Notes: generated by a model not told the origin, from the letters alone. 64,000 nucleotides of DNA from Fidelibacterota bacterium (GCA_014381925.1 JACNKR010000048.1:1-64000), one strand, 5' to 3'; positions 38,130 through 47,451 are shown, numbered from the stretch's first letter. A program made the numbers and translations.

Positions 38130-40970
38130 ATGAAAAAAATAATTCAACATTCCTCCTCCCTAATAATCCTGCTCATTTTTATTACTATACTAAATGGGCA
38201 GGATTTTATAATTAATCAATACCGTGTTCAAGATGGATTATCTCAAAATCAGGTATATGCAGTTAATGAAGATTTAGATGGTTTTCTCTGGGTTGGAACT
38301 CGAAAAGGTCTAAATAGGTTTGATGGAAAAAACTTTATAAAATATTATAAAGGAACCCATCCTGTCATTCATAGTCATATAATAAAAGATATTGACATTG
38401 ATAAAAATAATACGATTTGGGTTGCATGTGAATTTGGATTTTATGGTCTTCAAACTGATTATAGTGGTAAAGTAATAAAAGGATATGGTCCATTTATTAC
38501 AGATGCTCAAATTTTTGATCTTGATGTTGATGAAAGTAAAATATTAGTAAGCTCAGATAGAGGCATTTTTAAATATAATATTGAAAAGTCTGATATTGTG
38601 CTTAAAAATACGTTATTAAACGATAATCCTGATGAGATTTTTCTTTTTATAGAAAAAGTAAATGATAATCAATATATTACTTCCAGCACCTTAGATAAAT
38701 ATTATTTAATTAAAAATAATATTATTACTGAAATTAAATCACATGTTCAAAATGGATTTGATTTAATAACCATTCCTGATAATAATTATTTAATTACTTC
38801 ATTGGATGGCCTTGCCCAAAAGAATACTCAAAATGAAATTGAACAAATTAATAAAATTAATAATATTAAAATCCCATATAGAATTATTTTAGACAAACAA
38901 TATGGCTATTGGGTTGGGACATATATGGATGGATTATATTTAGTAAACACAGATTTTACAATTAATCACCATTTTAAAAATACCATTATTAATGATATTA
39001 CAAATATGCATCATGATGTTAATGGTACACTTTGGGTTGCGACTGATGGATATGGTTTATATTCAATTAAAATTTCTAAATTTGAAAAATATGATAAATC
39101 TAATGGTTTATCAAATCAAATGATTTGGTCTGTCGAACCAAATTCAATGGAAAATGAAATTATCGTAGGAACCTATACAAATGTAGCTTGGATAAAAAAT
39201 AATGTTGTTATTGAATCAACCTTTAAAGAATATTTTCATCGAAATAGTATAAATTGTATCGAGGTCTCAAATTCTGATGATATATTTATTGGTACTGTCC
39301 ATTCATTTTTTAAAATTTCAAATAATAGAGATTCAATTTATCAAATTCATTCAAAATATTTTTCCGAAGATTCAGGAGTAATGTCATTAAAATTTGATAA
39401 TAATAATGAATTATGGCTTGGAATGAATACCTATCCTAATTTAATAAAGTATGATGGAGAGAACTGGGAACCATATTCATTTTCTGAAGATGGGAACCAA
39501 AATAGAGTAAGAAAAATTGATTTTGATTCTAAAAATAATGTATGGTTTACAACGGATCATTATTTAATTAATAAAAATGGTATTTTTTGGGAAAAAATAA
39601 ATTTTGAGGGAGAAGTCGTTTATGATTTTGATTTAATTAATGATTCTCTAATATATGTAGGAACAGATGCAGGGCTATGGGAAATAAATAAGGTTTCTCC
39701 TATAAAGTTAAATTTAGATATTCCAATAATGACATCAATTTATTCAATTCAAAATGATGAATTTAATAATTTATGGTTAGGTACAGATAATGGTATTTAT
39801 AATTATGATATTTTAAATAATGAAATATATCATTTTGGGATATCAGATGGATTAACAGAATTAGAAACAAATTCAAGAACATTAAACTTTGATAAAAATG
39901 GAGATTTATGGATTGGAACAACTGCTGGTGTATTTAAGAAAGACCATTCAATTTTTTCTAAAAAGATTAATAAAAAATGTTTTATCGAAAAGGTTAGTTT
40001 CAATGATACAACTTTAACAGATTTTTATAGAAATAAAATTATAATAAATGATGGTGAAATTGAATTCAATCTCGTCGCAATAAATTTAAAGCAAAATAAC
40101 GATCCTATGTTTAAGTGGAGATTATTAGGTCAAAGTGATAAATGGTTTACTTCAAAAAGTAATATGATTCGATTTTCAAATTTGAAATATCTTGATTATG
40201 TTTTTCAATATCAAGCTGTTTGGAGTAGTCAGGAATCAACAGACATAAAAGAATTTTATTTTACCAATAAATATGATTTAATAAATAGTCTATTCTTTAA
40301 AATATTTTTTAGTTTTCTATTTATAATAATAATAATTTTTATTTTATTTTTTAATAATGATAGTAATAAAACAGACTTAGTTCCATTAGAAATAAATATA
40401 TTTAAACCTCATCTTGAAATAATTGCAGAGGGGATTTCAAATGGTAAGAGTGTGTTTAATTCTATAAATGCAAGGTCTATATTAATTCTTATTTTATTAA
40501 AAAAGTTTATTGATAATTCAGGAGTTCAATCTGAAGAAATAAATAAAATTGTTTGGCCTGAAATAGATGAAGATAAAATTAGAAATAGAAAAAATGTAAC
40601 AATGTCAAAGATTAGGAAATTATTTTCAATAATAAAAAAAGAAGATTTTATAGAGTTAAAAAATAATATTTATAACATTAATGATAAATATTTAGAGTTT
40701 AATTGTGATTTGAAAACTTTTATGATTAATTATGAATTAGGTGAATCAGCAAAAAAAGCAAATAATATTTTAGATGCAATAAAATATTATCAGTTAAGTA
40801 TAAAATATTATAATAAAATTGGAGTTTGTAATCCTCAAAAAATAGAAATAATTGATAGTTATAATAATAAAATTAAATTATTAGCCATTTCATCCGCCAA
40901 CTATCTTATTGAAAATGAGAATTTATGTTATGATCAAGATTCAATTGAAAAAGCCAATAAAATAATTTAA
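38130..40970 (+). CDS. Membrane-spanning propeller sensor with C-terminal winged-helix DNA-binding domain
   Basis: The 946-residue product has a signal peptide or anchor (ending LNGQDF) and many two-component-regulator propeller repeats across about 30-620 (DGLSQNQVYAVNEDLDGFLWVGT, GLWEINK, NNLWLGTDNGIYNYD). A Y_Y_Y-type beta domain (about 625-710) and one membrane helix (about 724-745) follow. The cytoplasmic part has no histidine kinase. Residues about 775-860 look like a winged helix of the OmpR/SARP type (INKIVWPEIDEDKIRNRKNVTMSKIRKLF), then helical BTAD-like sequence. It thus reads as a one-component, membrane-bound transcription factor sensing a periplasmic ligand. ATG 38130 is preferred to the upstream TTG. 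No cognate target is visible. Confidence 0.72.
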   Translation: MKKIIQHSSSLIILLIFITILNGQDFIINQYRVQDGLSQNQVYAVNEDLDGFLWVGTRKGLNRFDGKNFIKYYKGTHPVIHSHIIKDIDIDKNNTIWVACEFGFYGLQTDYSGKVIKGYGPFITDAQIFDLDVDESKILVSSDRGIFKYNIEKSDIVLKNTLLNDNPDEIFLFIEKVNDNQYITSSTLDKYYLIKNNIITEIKSHVQNGFDLITIPDNNYLITSLDGLAQKNTQNEIEQINKINNIKIPYRIILDKQYGYWVGTYMDGLYLVNTDFTINHHFKNTIINDITNMHHDVNGTLWVATDGYGLYSIKISKFEKYDKSNGLSNQMIWSVEPNSMENEIIVGTYTNVAWIKNNVVIESTFKEYFHRNSINCIEVSNSDDIFIGTVHSFFKISNNRDSIYQIHSKYFSEDSGVMSLKFDNNNELWLGMNTYPNLIKYDGENWEPYSFSEDGNQNRVRKIDFDSKNNVWFTTDHYLINKNGIFWEKINFEGEVVYDFDLINDSLIYVGTDAGLWEINKVSPIKLNLDIPIMTSIYSIQNDEFNNLWLGTDNGIYNYDILNNEIYHFGISDGLTELETNSRTLNFDKNGDLWIGTTAGVFKKDHSIFSKKINKKCFIEKVSFNDTTLTDFYRNKIIINDGEIEFNLVAINLKQNNDPMFKWRLLGQSDKWFTSKSNMIRFSNLKYLDYVFQYQAVWSSQESTDIKEFYFTNKYDLINSLFFKIFFSFLFIIIIIFILFFNNDSNKTDLVPLEINIFKPHLEIIAEGISNGKSVFNSINARSILILILLKKFIDNSGVQSEEINKIVWPEIDEDKIRNRKNVTMSKIRKLFSIIKKEDFIELKNNIYNINDKYLEFNCDLKTFMINYELGESAKKANNILDAIKYYQLSIKYYNKIGVCNPQKIEIIDSYNNKIKLLAISSANYLIENENLCYDQDSIEKANKII

Positions 40971-41022
40971 AATTATTATATTTACCTTATAGATACAATA
41001 GTGAAATATCATAATTTTTAAT

Positions 41023-41676
41023 ATGGTGCATTTCAATAAAATAACAGCAACGTACTTTCCAAATATAGGAATAGACGATTTTTCACTTCGAATTAATAAA
41101 GGCGAAATGGTTTTTTTAGTGGGTCCTTCAGGTGCAGGAAAATCAACTGTGTTAAAATGTCTATACGGAGATGTCAATATTCAAAAAGGGGTATTATCTT
41201 TAGAAGGTTCCGACATTACAAAATTGAGTATAAAACAAATTCAAAAACTTAGACGAAAAATTGGGATTGTGTTTCAGGATTATCGACTTATCAATGAAAG
41301 AACTGTTTTTGATAATATTTCGTTACCATTAAGAATAGAAAAAAAATCTTCATCTCAAATAAAGCTAAGAACAAATGAAGCATTATATGAAATTGGTATT
41401 GAGCATTTAGCTAAGCGGTTTCCGAATGAATTGAGTAGTGGGGAACAACAGCGAGTAAGTATTTGTCGTGCATTAGTTAAAAAACCGGTTATGATTCTTG
41501 CTGATGAGCCTACTGGGAATTTAGATCCTGAAGCATCTATTGAAATTGTAAAAATATTTGAAAGATTATCAGAGTTAGGCATAACAATTGTAATGTCAAC
41601 ACATAATCATTCACTTATTCAAAATACAAAACATACAATAGTTAATCTTCATCTTGGCACAAGAGTATTAAGTTGA
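41023..41676 (+). CDS. ftsE: Cell-division ATP-binding protein FtsE
   Basis: The 217-residue ABC ATPase has Walker A GPSGAGKS (about 37-44), signature SSGEQQRVSICRAL (about 138-151) and Walker B MILADEPTGNLD. MVHFNKITATYF at the start and length are typical of FtsE, which with FtsX activates septal peptidoglycan hydrolases. ftsX begins four bases before its stop. No obvious Shine-Dalgarno. Confidence 0.92.
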   Translation: MVHFNKITATYFPNIGIDDFSLRINKGEMVFLVGPSGAGKSTVLKCLYGDVNIQKGVLSLEGSDITKLSIKQIQKLRRKIGIVFQDYRLINERTVFDNISLPLRIEKKSSSQIKLRTNEALYEIGIEHLAKRFPNELSSGEQQRVSICRALVKKPVMILADEPTGNLDPEASIEIVKIFERLSELGITIVMSTHNHSLIQNTKHTIVNLHLGTRVLS

Positions 41677-42545
41677 TTTCATCTTTTATATTTTTAATTG
41701 GCGAAAGTTTTAAAGGGATTTGGCGAACAAGAGTACAATCCTTTTCATCAATATTAATGATAATGATTTCAATATCACTATTAGTTGCAGGGTATTTTGT
41801 TTATACTAACTTTAATAGATATTCCGATGAATTAAAAACATCTTATCAAATGGAAGTTTTTTTTAATTCAGAATTAGATAGTATTGAATGTCAAGATTCT
41901 TATAATAAAATTTATTCCTTTCCTTTTATTAAAAAAGGTGAATATATTTCAAAAAAAAGGGCAGGAGATATATTTAATAAGCAGTTTGGGCAAGATATAA
42001 ATTTTGTTTTTGGAACTAATCCTCTGCCTTGTAGTGGCCGATATGATATGGTTGAATCTTTTCGTAATATTGATGGATTGAATGAAATTAAAGAAAAAAT
42101 TTCAATTTTATCTGGAGTTGAAGATATTCATTATCCATCTGAATTCATTATAAAGTTTGATAATTTATCCTCAGATTTAATGGCTGGATTTATTATTGGT
42201 GGTATCATATTTTTATTTATTTCTATTTTTATTATTTCAAATACGATTAAAATGGTAATTCATGCGAGAAGGTCACAATTAGATTTACTCATTTTACTCG
42301 GTGCATCAAATGTTTTTATCAAAACTCCATTAATTTTAGAGGGTATTTTCCATGGGATTATAGGTGGTATATTAGCAGGTGGAATTTCAATTTTAATGAA
42401 AACAATATTAACTTATTTATTTTATCCCACAATTAGTTTACAAATAATATCGAATTCAATATTACTTTTTTCATGTTTAACTTTTGGTGTTTTATTTGGA
42501 ATGATTGGAAGTATTATGGGAATCGGAAGATATTTGGAAAAGTAG
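41673..42545 (+). CDS. ftsX: Cell-division protein FtsX
   Basis: The 290-residue membrane protein has a TTG start overlapping ftsE. It has one membrane helix (about 25-46), a periplasmic domain (about 50-170) and three further helices with the FtsX/MacB-type segment VIHARRSQLDLLILLGAS. It forms the division-site complex with FtsE. The hydrolase-activator partner (EnvC-like) is not in the window. Confidence 0.92.
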   Translation: MISSFIFLIGESFKGIWRTRVQSFSSILMIMISISLLVAGYFVYTNFNRYSDELKTSYQMEVFFNSELDSIECQDSYNKIYSFPFIKKGEYISKKRAGDIFNKQFGQDINFVFGTNPLPCSGRYDMVESFRNIDGLNEIKEKISILSGVEDIHYPSEFIIKFDNLSSDLMAGFIIGGIIFLFISIFIISNTIKMVIHARRSQLDLLILLGASNVFIKTPLILEGIFHGIIGGILAGGISILMKTILTYLFYPTISLQIISNSILLFSCLTFGVLFGMIGSIMGIGRYLEK

Positions 42546-42600
42546 AAATATATCCGTTTTAATGTTTACTCGCATTTGCTTAAATTGTGGGCTATTGAAG

Positions 42601-42620
42601 ATTAACAATCCGTTGTTAAT
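42601..42620. promoter_or_regulatory. Perfect inverted repeat upstream of the FecR-barrel gene
   Basis: ATTAACAA (42601-42608) and TTGTTAAT (42613-42620) are exact reverse complements separated by TCCG. The repeat lies 56 bases after ftsX and 33 bases before the next start. It may be an operator or an RNA hairpin; no proper T tract follows. Confidence 0.4.
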
Positions 42621-42653
42621 ATGTTATTTTTCTATTCAAAAGTATTAGTTTTT

Positions 42654-44765
42654 ATGAATAATAAATTAATTTTTTCGTTATTTTTTCTATTTTCACAGCT
42701 TATTTCTGCTGAATCTATGGTTGGTGTTATCCATTCAGTGAGTGGAGATGTGACAGTTTATTCCAGAACACAAACAAATTCTGTAAAAAAAGCAATAATA
42801 GGTAGAGCCATTTATAATGGAGACCAAATTGTAACAAGTGGAAATGGTATTTGCCAAATTCTTTACAAGGATGAAAGTATTTTTATCCGAGTAAGTGAAA
42901 ATTCTAAAATTAAATTTAGCTCGGCAGGATTCTCTGATATTATTGATTTGATATCGGGTCAATTTTATTGTCAAAAGGCTCAAAATAATAGGGCAATTAA
43001 AGTTTTTACATCTATTGGGCAATATAGTTGCGTTAATGGTCGTTTTTGGTTATCTACTAAATTAAATAAAAATGATGAAGTTCTTATACATTCTGGTGAA
43101 GTTCATTTAAATAATCAATATAGCTTAAGTGATGTAGATCTAAAAACAGGTGACGCTGGAATTTCATATACAAATGGAGAAGTTATTGTCGGGGGGTATA
43201 ATGACCTTAGCTTAGTAGAATTAAAACCGCAAACGAAAACCATTGAAGATTTTATTTTACCCATTATTTTAGAAAAAAATATTCCACAAATTCATTCCTA
43301 TGATTTAATTCCTCAATATAAAACACGAATTTCAATTTTTAATGATAATGTTCAAAGCTTTAGAAATTATCGCTATCAATTTGGTACTCATGCAAATGGT
43401 GAATCATATATTCAATTTATTTCTTATTATCATAAATTTGATTTTAAAGTTGGAGTGGCAATCCCATTTGTTTTTGGGAAAGATGGTTTTAGAAAATCAG
43501 ATTGGGATGATATTTTTGATTTATTTGAGCGTATTAATTATTTAGATTATTTTAATACAGAAAAAAAATATGAAATACATTTAGGAAAAATTGAGAATAA
43601 AACATGGGGTGCTGGAGGTTTACTTTATAAATATACAAATACTCAAAATTATCCAAATACAGTAAGAACTGGTTTTGATGGAACAATTTCAATGGGTAAT
43701 AAATTCCTTAATTTTAATTATTTTATATCAAGTTTTAGAGATTTTAAAAATGGTGGTGGACTGATGGGAATTAGATCAGAAATGTATTTAACAGATTACT
43801 TTCCATTAACAATTGGATTTGGATTTATAACAGATCTTAATAATTATTCAGAAATCAATTCAGAACTTAAATTTTCAACAAGAACAATTTCAGGTACGGA
43901 AGTTGATATTAATTATAAATTGTTTTCAGGTGTAAATAATTATTTAAATCTCTTTTTTGAATATGATGAAATTTATTATAATGAAGAAATTATTTTTACT
44001 AGCCCGAGTAAGGATATAATTAAAAAACCTGGGGGATCTAATTGGATTTTTGGATTTGAACATAAAAAAGGTACATTAATTAGTGAAATTTCTTTTTCAC
44101 TTGCTTCAAAAACAATGAATAGTGAATACTTTAATTCAGTCTATGATTTAGAAAAGGCAAGATATATTTCAATATCTGAAGATTCTATAATGAATTCTGA
44201 TTCTCACTTAAATGATTTAAATAATTTTAGATTAAACCATACAACAAACCTTGAAGATTTAACTTTCCAAGACTATTTAATACCAAAAAATATTTATTCA
44301 GTTTATAGTGATCGACTGAACTTTTATGATACACCAGGAATTAAGTTTTCGATGCAAAAATATTTTGGAATTTATGGGCATTTTAATTTCAGTTATGGCT
44401 TTAAAATGGAAAAGTTAGATGCTCAATATGATAAAATTTATAATAGTTTAAGCGATGATGATAAAATTAATTTTGAATATTTACCAAAAAAATACCATAG
44501 TTTAGAAATTCATACAGGGATTGGAGATAAAGTTATCAGAGGGGTTTATGGGTTGAACTTTTTCTATAATCAATATAATGCACCAACATTTTTTAGTTTT
44601 AGTGATGAATTAACAAGTGCTGAAATGGGATTTAATATTAGTCTTCGTCCTATTCAGTTTATGCGTTTAATAATTGAAAATAAAATGATACATTTTGATT
44701 TTAATAACGATGGTGTTATTGATAAAGCGAATAATATAAATGTTGAATTTAAATTTTCAATTTAG
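42654..44765 (+). CDS. FecR-domain protein with C-terminal outer-membrane barrel
   Basis: The 703-residue product (start at 42654, where a clear signal peptide MNNKLIFSLFFLFSQLISA begins) has a FecR-like domain at about 20-130: SVSGDVTVYSRTQ, GRAIYNGDQIVTSGNGICQI, SENSKIKF and SGQFYC. The remaining 550 residues are beta-strand rich, with FNFNYFISSFRDFKNGGG-like barrel repeats and a terminal FKFSI strand. FecR domains usually relay signals from TonB receptors to sigma factors; here it is fused to a barrel-like body with no sigma factor nearby, so a structural role is more likely. The upstream in-frame ATG at 42621 would add 11 residues and weaken the signal peptide. Confidence 0.68.
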   Translation: MNNKLIFSLFFLFSQLISAESMVGVIHSVSGDVTVYSRTQTNSVKKAIIGRAIYNGDQIVTSGNGICQILYKDESIFIRVSENSKIKFSSAGFSDIIDLISGQFYCQKAQNNRAIKVFTSIGQYSCVNGRFWLSTKLNKNDEVLIHSGEVHLNNQYSLSDVDLKTGDAGISYTNGEVIVGGYNDLSLVELKPQTKTIEDFILPIILEKNIPQIHSYDLIPQYKTRISIFNDNVQSFRNYRYQFGTHANGESYIQFISYYHKFDFKVGVAIPFVFGKDGFRKSDWDDIFDLFERINYLDYFNTEKKYEIHLGKIENKTWGAGGLLYKYTNTQNYPNTVRTGFDGTISMGNKFLNFNYFISSFRDFKNGGGLMGIRSEMYLTDYFPLTIGFGFITDLNNYSEINSELKFSTRTISGTEVDINYKLFSGVNNYLNLFFEYDEIYYNEEIIFTSPSKDIIKKPGGSNWIFGFEHKKGTLISEISFSLASKTMNSEYFNSVYDLEKARYISISEDSIMNSDSHLNDLNNFRLNHTTNLEDLTFQDYLIPKNIYSVYSDRLNFYDTPGIKFSMQKYFGIYGHFNFSYGFKMEKLDAQYDKIYNSLSDDDKINFEYLPKKYHSLEIHTGIGDKVIRGVYGLNFFYNQYNAPTFFSFSDELTSAEMGFNISLRPIQFMRLIIENKMIHFDFNNDGVIDKANNINVEFKFSI

Positions 44766-44769
44766 TTAA

Positions 44770-44910
44770 ATGTCTCATGCAAAAGAAATATTAAAGTTTG
44801 ATGTTGGTGGAAAAGGATTTAAATGGGCAGCTTATTTATTAATTCTAACATCTATAACTTTAATTATTTTAGGGGTATATTTTTTATCTAATTTAATTAA
44901 TGAATTTTAA
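44770..44910 (+). CDS. Small single-span membrane protein
   Basis: This 46-residue frame begins MSHAKEILKFDVGGKGFKWA and continues as one hydrophobic helix (about 21-41), ending NLINEF. It starts five bases after the FecR-barrel stop and overlaps the next small membrane gene by 11 bases. That packing supports it being real although it is very short. Function unknown. Confidence 0.5.
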   Translation: MSHAKEILKFDVGGKGFKWAAYLLILTSITLIILGVYFLSNLINEF

Positions 44911-45094
44911 AGTTTTTGCTTCGATATTAATAGGTATGTGCCTGATTGGTATGTCCTTAGGTTATGTACTTGGATTTTATGTTAGAGATATAATTGATTC
45001 TAATCATTGGGCTTATTTAGGTGCACCTTTATTGGGTATTGGTTCAGGCTTAGTAATGGTCGGTGCATTATTTAATAAACATCTCAAAACTTGA
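44900..45094 (+). CDS. Small two-span membrane protein, possibly AtpZ-like
   Basis: The 64-residue protein has two hydrophobic helices (about 5-28 and 38-58) joined by a short polar turn (RDIIDSNHW). The glycine-rich helix pair resembles small AtpZ/AtpI-type proteins, but the similarity is weak and no ATP synthase gene is near. Its start lies inside the preceding small gene, suggesting a coupled pair. Confidence 0.45.
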   Translation: MNFKVFASILIGMCLIGMSLGYVLGFYVRDIIDSNHWAYLGAPLLGIGSGLVMVGALFNKHLKT

Positions 45095-45157
45095 TTTTAT
45101 CATCTTATAAATCAATCTTAAATTTAACCTCTGAATTATTTTAAAATATTTTAATTT

Positions 45158-45421
45158 CGTGCTAGGCGGGGAGCTAGCGGTTCCTTGTAACCTGAAATCC
45201 GCTTCATGCAGGGTCAAATGCCGTAGGAAGGGTTTTGCTGAATTTCAATTTAATTATAAGTAGTGATGATTTTGTCAGCTCTACGCAATATATGGTGGTT
45301 AAACCCCGTCAGATCCGGAAGGAAGCAGCGGTAGATTATTTATATATGTGCCGTAGAATCCTGATAGATAGCTGGCTGTTTTTAAATTGTTGTGTCCAGA
45401 AGGTTCGACCTACGGTGCACG
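45158..45421 (+). ncRNA. ffs: Signal recognition particle RNA, large bacterial form
   Basis: The conserved SRP core is visible at about 45308-45335: GTCAGATCCGGAAGGAAGCA with the GGAA tetraloop and asymmetric-loop bases that bind Ffh. The 5' part (GTGCTAGGCGGGGAGCTAGC) matches the Alu-domain start of the large (about 265-nt) bacterial type. The 5' end CGTGC (45158-45162) pairs with GCACG (45417-45421), closing the molecule. Large SRP RNA with an Alu domain is known from Bacillus, whose scr gene also precedes dnaX-yaaK-recR, the order seen here. dnaX starts only 16 bases after the RNA end, so a common transcript with processing is likely. Confidence 0.93.
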
Positions 45422-45437
45422 GAGATTTAGGAATATA

Positions 45438-47123
45438 ATGAGTTATCAAGTATTATCTAGGAAATGGCGTCCTCAAATATTTGATGATGTTATTGGTCAA
45501 TTACATATTACTAAAACATTACAAAATGCAATTCAAAAAGAACGAGTTGCACACGGTTTCCTATTTTCAGGTTTAAGAGGTGTTGGAAAAACGACAACTG
45601 CTCGAATTTTTTCAAAAGCTTTAAATTGCTCAAATCCACAAAATAATAATCCTTGTAATAAATGTAATATTTGTAAAGATATTACAAATGGGCGAAGTTT
45701 AGATGTACTTGAAATTGATGGTGCTTCTAATCGAGGGATTGATGAAATAAGAGAACTTAGAGAAGCGGTAAAATATCCACCTACAAATGGTAAATATCGA
45801 ATTTATATTATTGATGAGGTTCATATGTTGACAACACATGCATTTAATGCATTATTAAAGACATTAGAAGAGCCACCACCACATGTGAAATTTATTTTAG
45901 CCACTACAGACCCTCAAAAATTACCTCAAACAATTTTATCAAGAACATTACGATTTGAGTTTAAACGCGTTCAATTACCTATATTAAAAAATTATATTCA
46001 ACATATATTGGATAAAGAAAAAATAAAATATGATGATGCAAGTTTAATTCAAATAGCAAAAAAAGGTGATGGTAGTGTAAGAGATTCTCTTAGTTTGTTA
46101 GATCAAGCAATTACTTATACAAATGGAAACTTAATTTTAAATGAAGTACAAAATATATTAGGTGTTATTAGTGAAAGTTTATATTGTGAAGTATTATCTG
46201 ATATAATAACAAAAAAAACAGATTTAATTTCTAATGTTCATACAGCTTTAAATTCTGGTATATCACTTGGTGATTTCATTATTGGGTTTAATCATTTTTT
46301 AAATCAAGTAATGCTTGTATTAAGTGAAGTTGATATTGATATTGAATTGGGTGATGATACAATTAAGTGGATTCAGTCACAGCCCAATTTACAAGTTTTA
46401 GATATATTAAGAATGATAGAATTATCCCAGAATTTTGAATCCAAGCTAAGGCATATGAAATATCCAATATTAAATTTGGATTCTATGTTAGTAAAACTTC
46501 TTTCAATGGAATCTACAGTTACAATTTCTGAAGTTATTCATGGAAATATAAAAAATATTCCTCCTAATCCATTTTCTCGAAAAAATATTGAGAATAAGCC
46601 CGCTGATAAAATTGAGAATAAGACTAAAGTAAAAGAATTAAAAAAAATAGACTCACCTAAATTATCCATTCCCGATGAAAAAGAAGATCCTTCGGGCAAA
46701 GTATCTGATGAAAAACCCATAATTGAAAAAAATATTGCTAAAATACAGAATAGTAAATTAGATTTAAACTTTTTTGAACGAAATTGGAATGATTTTTTAG
46801 ATCAAGTAGAGGCTGAACATCCTAAATATTTAACTTATTTAGCAGATGTAAAATTAAAATCATTTATTGATGGAACTTTAACCATTCAATTAAATTCAGA
46901 AGATGAATTTAATGCAAGAGGAATAAAAAATAATCAAGTAAATTTAGAAGAAATATTAGAAACATATTCAGGAGAGAAAGTAAAATTATCACTGAATATA
47001 ATTAAAGATAATTTAAAACCAACTATCGAAAAAATAGCTAATGGTATAGTTAAAAAGTCTAATGGACATCCATTATTTGAAACAATTATGGAAACTTTCG
47101 ATGGTGAATTAATGAGGAGTTAA
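45438..47123 (+). CDS. dnaX: DNA polymerase III subunits gamma and tau
   Basis: The 561-residue clamp-loader ATPase has Walker A GLRGVGKTT (46-54), a zinc module (CSNPQNNNPCNKCNIC, about 62-77), Walker B IIDEVHML and sensor-1 TTDPQKLPQTILSR. Domains I-III end near residue 370. A Lys/Glu/Pro-rich linker and a tau-type C-terminal domain follow. I start at ATG 45438 (MSYQVLSRKWRPQ, with AGGA before it) because the longer in-frame reading runs into the SRP RNA. An A8 run inside the linker may produce a short gamma form. ybaB follows after one base. Confidence 0.96.
   Translation: MSYQVLSRKWRPQIFDDVIGQLHITKTLQNAIQKERVAHGFLFSGLRGVGKTTTARIFSKALNCSNPQNNNPCNKCNICKDITNGRSLDVLEIDGASNRGIDEIRELREAVKYPPTNGKYRIYIIDEVHMLTTHAFNALLKTLEEPPPHVKFILATTDPQKLPQTILSRTLRFEFKRVQLPILKNYIQHILDKEKIKYDDASLIQIAKKGDGSVRDSLSLLDQAITYTNGNLILNEVQNILGVISESLYCEVLSDIITKKTDLISNVHTALNSGISLGDFIIGFNHFLNQVMLVLSEVDIDIELGDDTIKWIQSQPNLQVLDILRMIELSQNFESKLRHMKYPILNLDSMLVKLLSMESTVTISEVIHGNIKNIPPNPFSRKNIENKPADKIENKTKVKELKKIDSPKLSIPDEKEDPSGKVSDEKPIIEKNIAKIQNSKLDLNFFERNWNDFLDQVEAEHPKYLTYLADVKLKSFIDGTLTIQLNSEDEFNARGIKNNQVNLEEILETYSGEKVKLSLNIIKDNLKPTIEKIANGIVKKSNGHPLFETIMETFDGELMRS
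46640..46647 (+). other. A8 slippage-prone tract in the dnaX linker
   Basis: Eight adenines sit at codons 401-404, at the linker between domain III and the tau-specific part. In the +1 frame a TAG (46648-46650) follows at once; in the -1 frame TAA (46658-46660) follows within four codons. Slippage either way would give a product of about 403-407 residues, the size expected for gamma. Thermus makes gamma by slippage on an A9 run. Confidence 0.4.
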
Positions 47124-47124
47124 T

Positions 47125-47451
47125 ATGTTTCCAAAAGGTGGAATGGGAAAAATGATGAAACAGGCACAAGCTTTACAGGCTAAAATGGCACAAGCTCAGA
47201 GTGAACTGGGAGATATTAGTGTTGAGGCAAATTCCGGCGGAGGAATGGTTGTGGTTTGTGCAAATGGCAATAAAGAAATTACATCAATTAAAATAAATCC
47301 AGATGTATTGGAAGAAGATGTAGATTTATTAGAAGATTTAGTTTTAGCTGCAACAAACCAAGCACTTGTTAAAGCATCAGACGCCGCGGAAGAAAAAATG
47401 AATTCTGCTACAGGTGGAATGATGGGACAATTTAAAATGCCAGGAATGTAA
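47125..47451 (+). CDS. ybaB: YbaB/EbfC-family nucleoid-associated protein
   Basis: The 108-residue DNA-binding protein shows MMKQAQALQAKMAQAQ, the YbaB core VEANSGGGMVVVCANGNKEITSIKI and a Met-rich C-terminal tail (TGGMMGQFKMPGM). It lies between dnaX and recR as in many bacteria. AGGAG precedes the ATG about 5 bases away. Its stop overlaps the recR start. Confidence 0.95.
   Translation: MFPKGGMGKMMKQAQALQAKMAQAQSELGDISVEANSGGGMVVVCANGNKEITSIKINPDVLEEDVDLLEDLVLAATNQALVKASDAAEEKMNSATGGMMGQFKMPGM

Noticed and set aside
45235-45438. Forward reading frame of 67 codons inside the SRP RNA
   Set aside because: It coincides with the conserved SRP RNA core and ends at the dnaX start; chance frame.
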